Shown: positions 63,863-64,000 of the stretch, one piece after another
Position numbering within the stretch: position 1 is the first letter of the stretch
How the letters are laid out: each line of letters starts with the position of its first letter
Source of the DNA: Ferruginibacter sp.
GTDB lineage: Bacteria > Bacteroidota > Bacteroidia > Chitinophagales > Chitinophagaceae
NCBI GenBank assembly: GCA_014379625.1
Contig: JACMLJ010000089.1
Location: 1-64,000 of the forward strand
DNA: 64,000 bases
Direction of reading: 5' to 3'
Notes under the pieces: model-generated
Database searches by the model: none
What the model saw: the letters and a program-made list of their open reading frames with translations, nothing else
Told to the model about the DNA's origin: nothing
Position numbers and translations under genes: made by a program

Positions 63863-64000
63863 AGGCCCCTGTCCCTACCGAGCCGATGAAAGTTAAATTG
63901 GAGACATTATCTTTATTATTATTGTTGTCCGACTAAATGCCTGATACCCTTGTCCGGCCTATATGACCTCACCCAACCCCTCTCCACCTTCGACAAGCTC

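Overview
The window looks like chromosome from a Bacteroidota bacterium, most likely the Chitinophagaceae (inference). The reasons are: TonB-dependent receptors with carboxypeptidase-regulatory-like N-termini, Oar-like receptors in tandem, DUF5686, DUF3857 and DUF2911 proteins, ECF sigma factors paired with membrane partners, a TamB homologue, A-rich rather than Shine-Dalgarno leaders, and Bacteroidota-type promoters (TTTG, 19-21 bp, TAnnTTTG). Several genes start with TTG. I see no phage, plasmid, IS transposase, rRNA or CRISPR array.

Layout. 1-290: tRNA-Lys(TTT) and its terminator. 0.4-5.3 kb (+): an SDR oxidoreductase, a DUF62 SAM hydrolase, an ECF sigma factor with an anti-sigma/TonB-C fusion, and a DUF2911 protein. 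5.4-16.7 kb (-): a DUF3575 barrel, a sodium:solute symporter, an unlisted 34-residue membrane peptide, a PIG-L deacetylase, an M14 carboxypeptidase and a TonB receptor. 16.8-24.4 kb (+): gamma-glutamyltransferase, an outer-membrane barrel and TamB. 24.4-25.1 kb: five tandem copies of a 131-139 bp repeat, with one degenerate solo copy at 8.3 kb. 25.1-36.0 kb: ribBA, two Oar-like receptors in tandem and a DUF5686 protein.

36.0-44.6 kb is the most unusual part: an esterase with an EF-hand-like loop, an ATP-grasp ligase, two near-duplicate Uma2 nucleases, a GCS2-type carboxylate-amine ligase, a class I glutamine amidotransferase, a second and divergent ATP-grasp protein, and a helical CHAD-like protein, closed by a strong bidirectional terminator. 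It reads as a locus making a small amide- or peptide-linked metabolite, or modifying a protein C-terminus. The product cannot be read from sequence.

44.7-64.0 kb holds a DsbA-like protein with SEVC in place of CxxC, ClpB, a serine hydrolase lacking the expected nucleophile, a DUF3857 pair of which one has lost catalytic residues, QueG, an ECF sigma operon (sigma, membrane barrel protein, LVIVD lipoprotein, outer-membrane protein), an orphan ABC-2 permease with an SRPBCC protein, a Xre-RES toxin-antitoxin pair overlapping folK, a deoxynucleoside kinase and an MFS transporter. All functions are from reading the sequence by eye; no database search was run.
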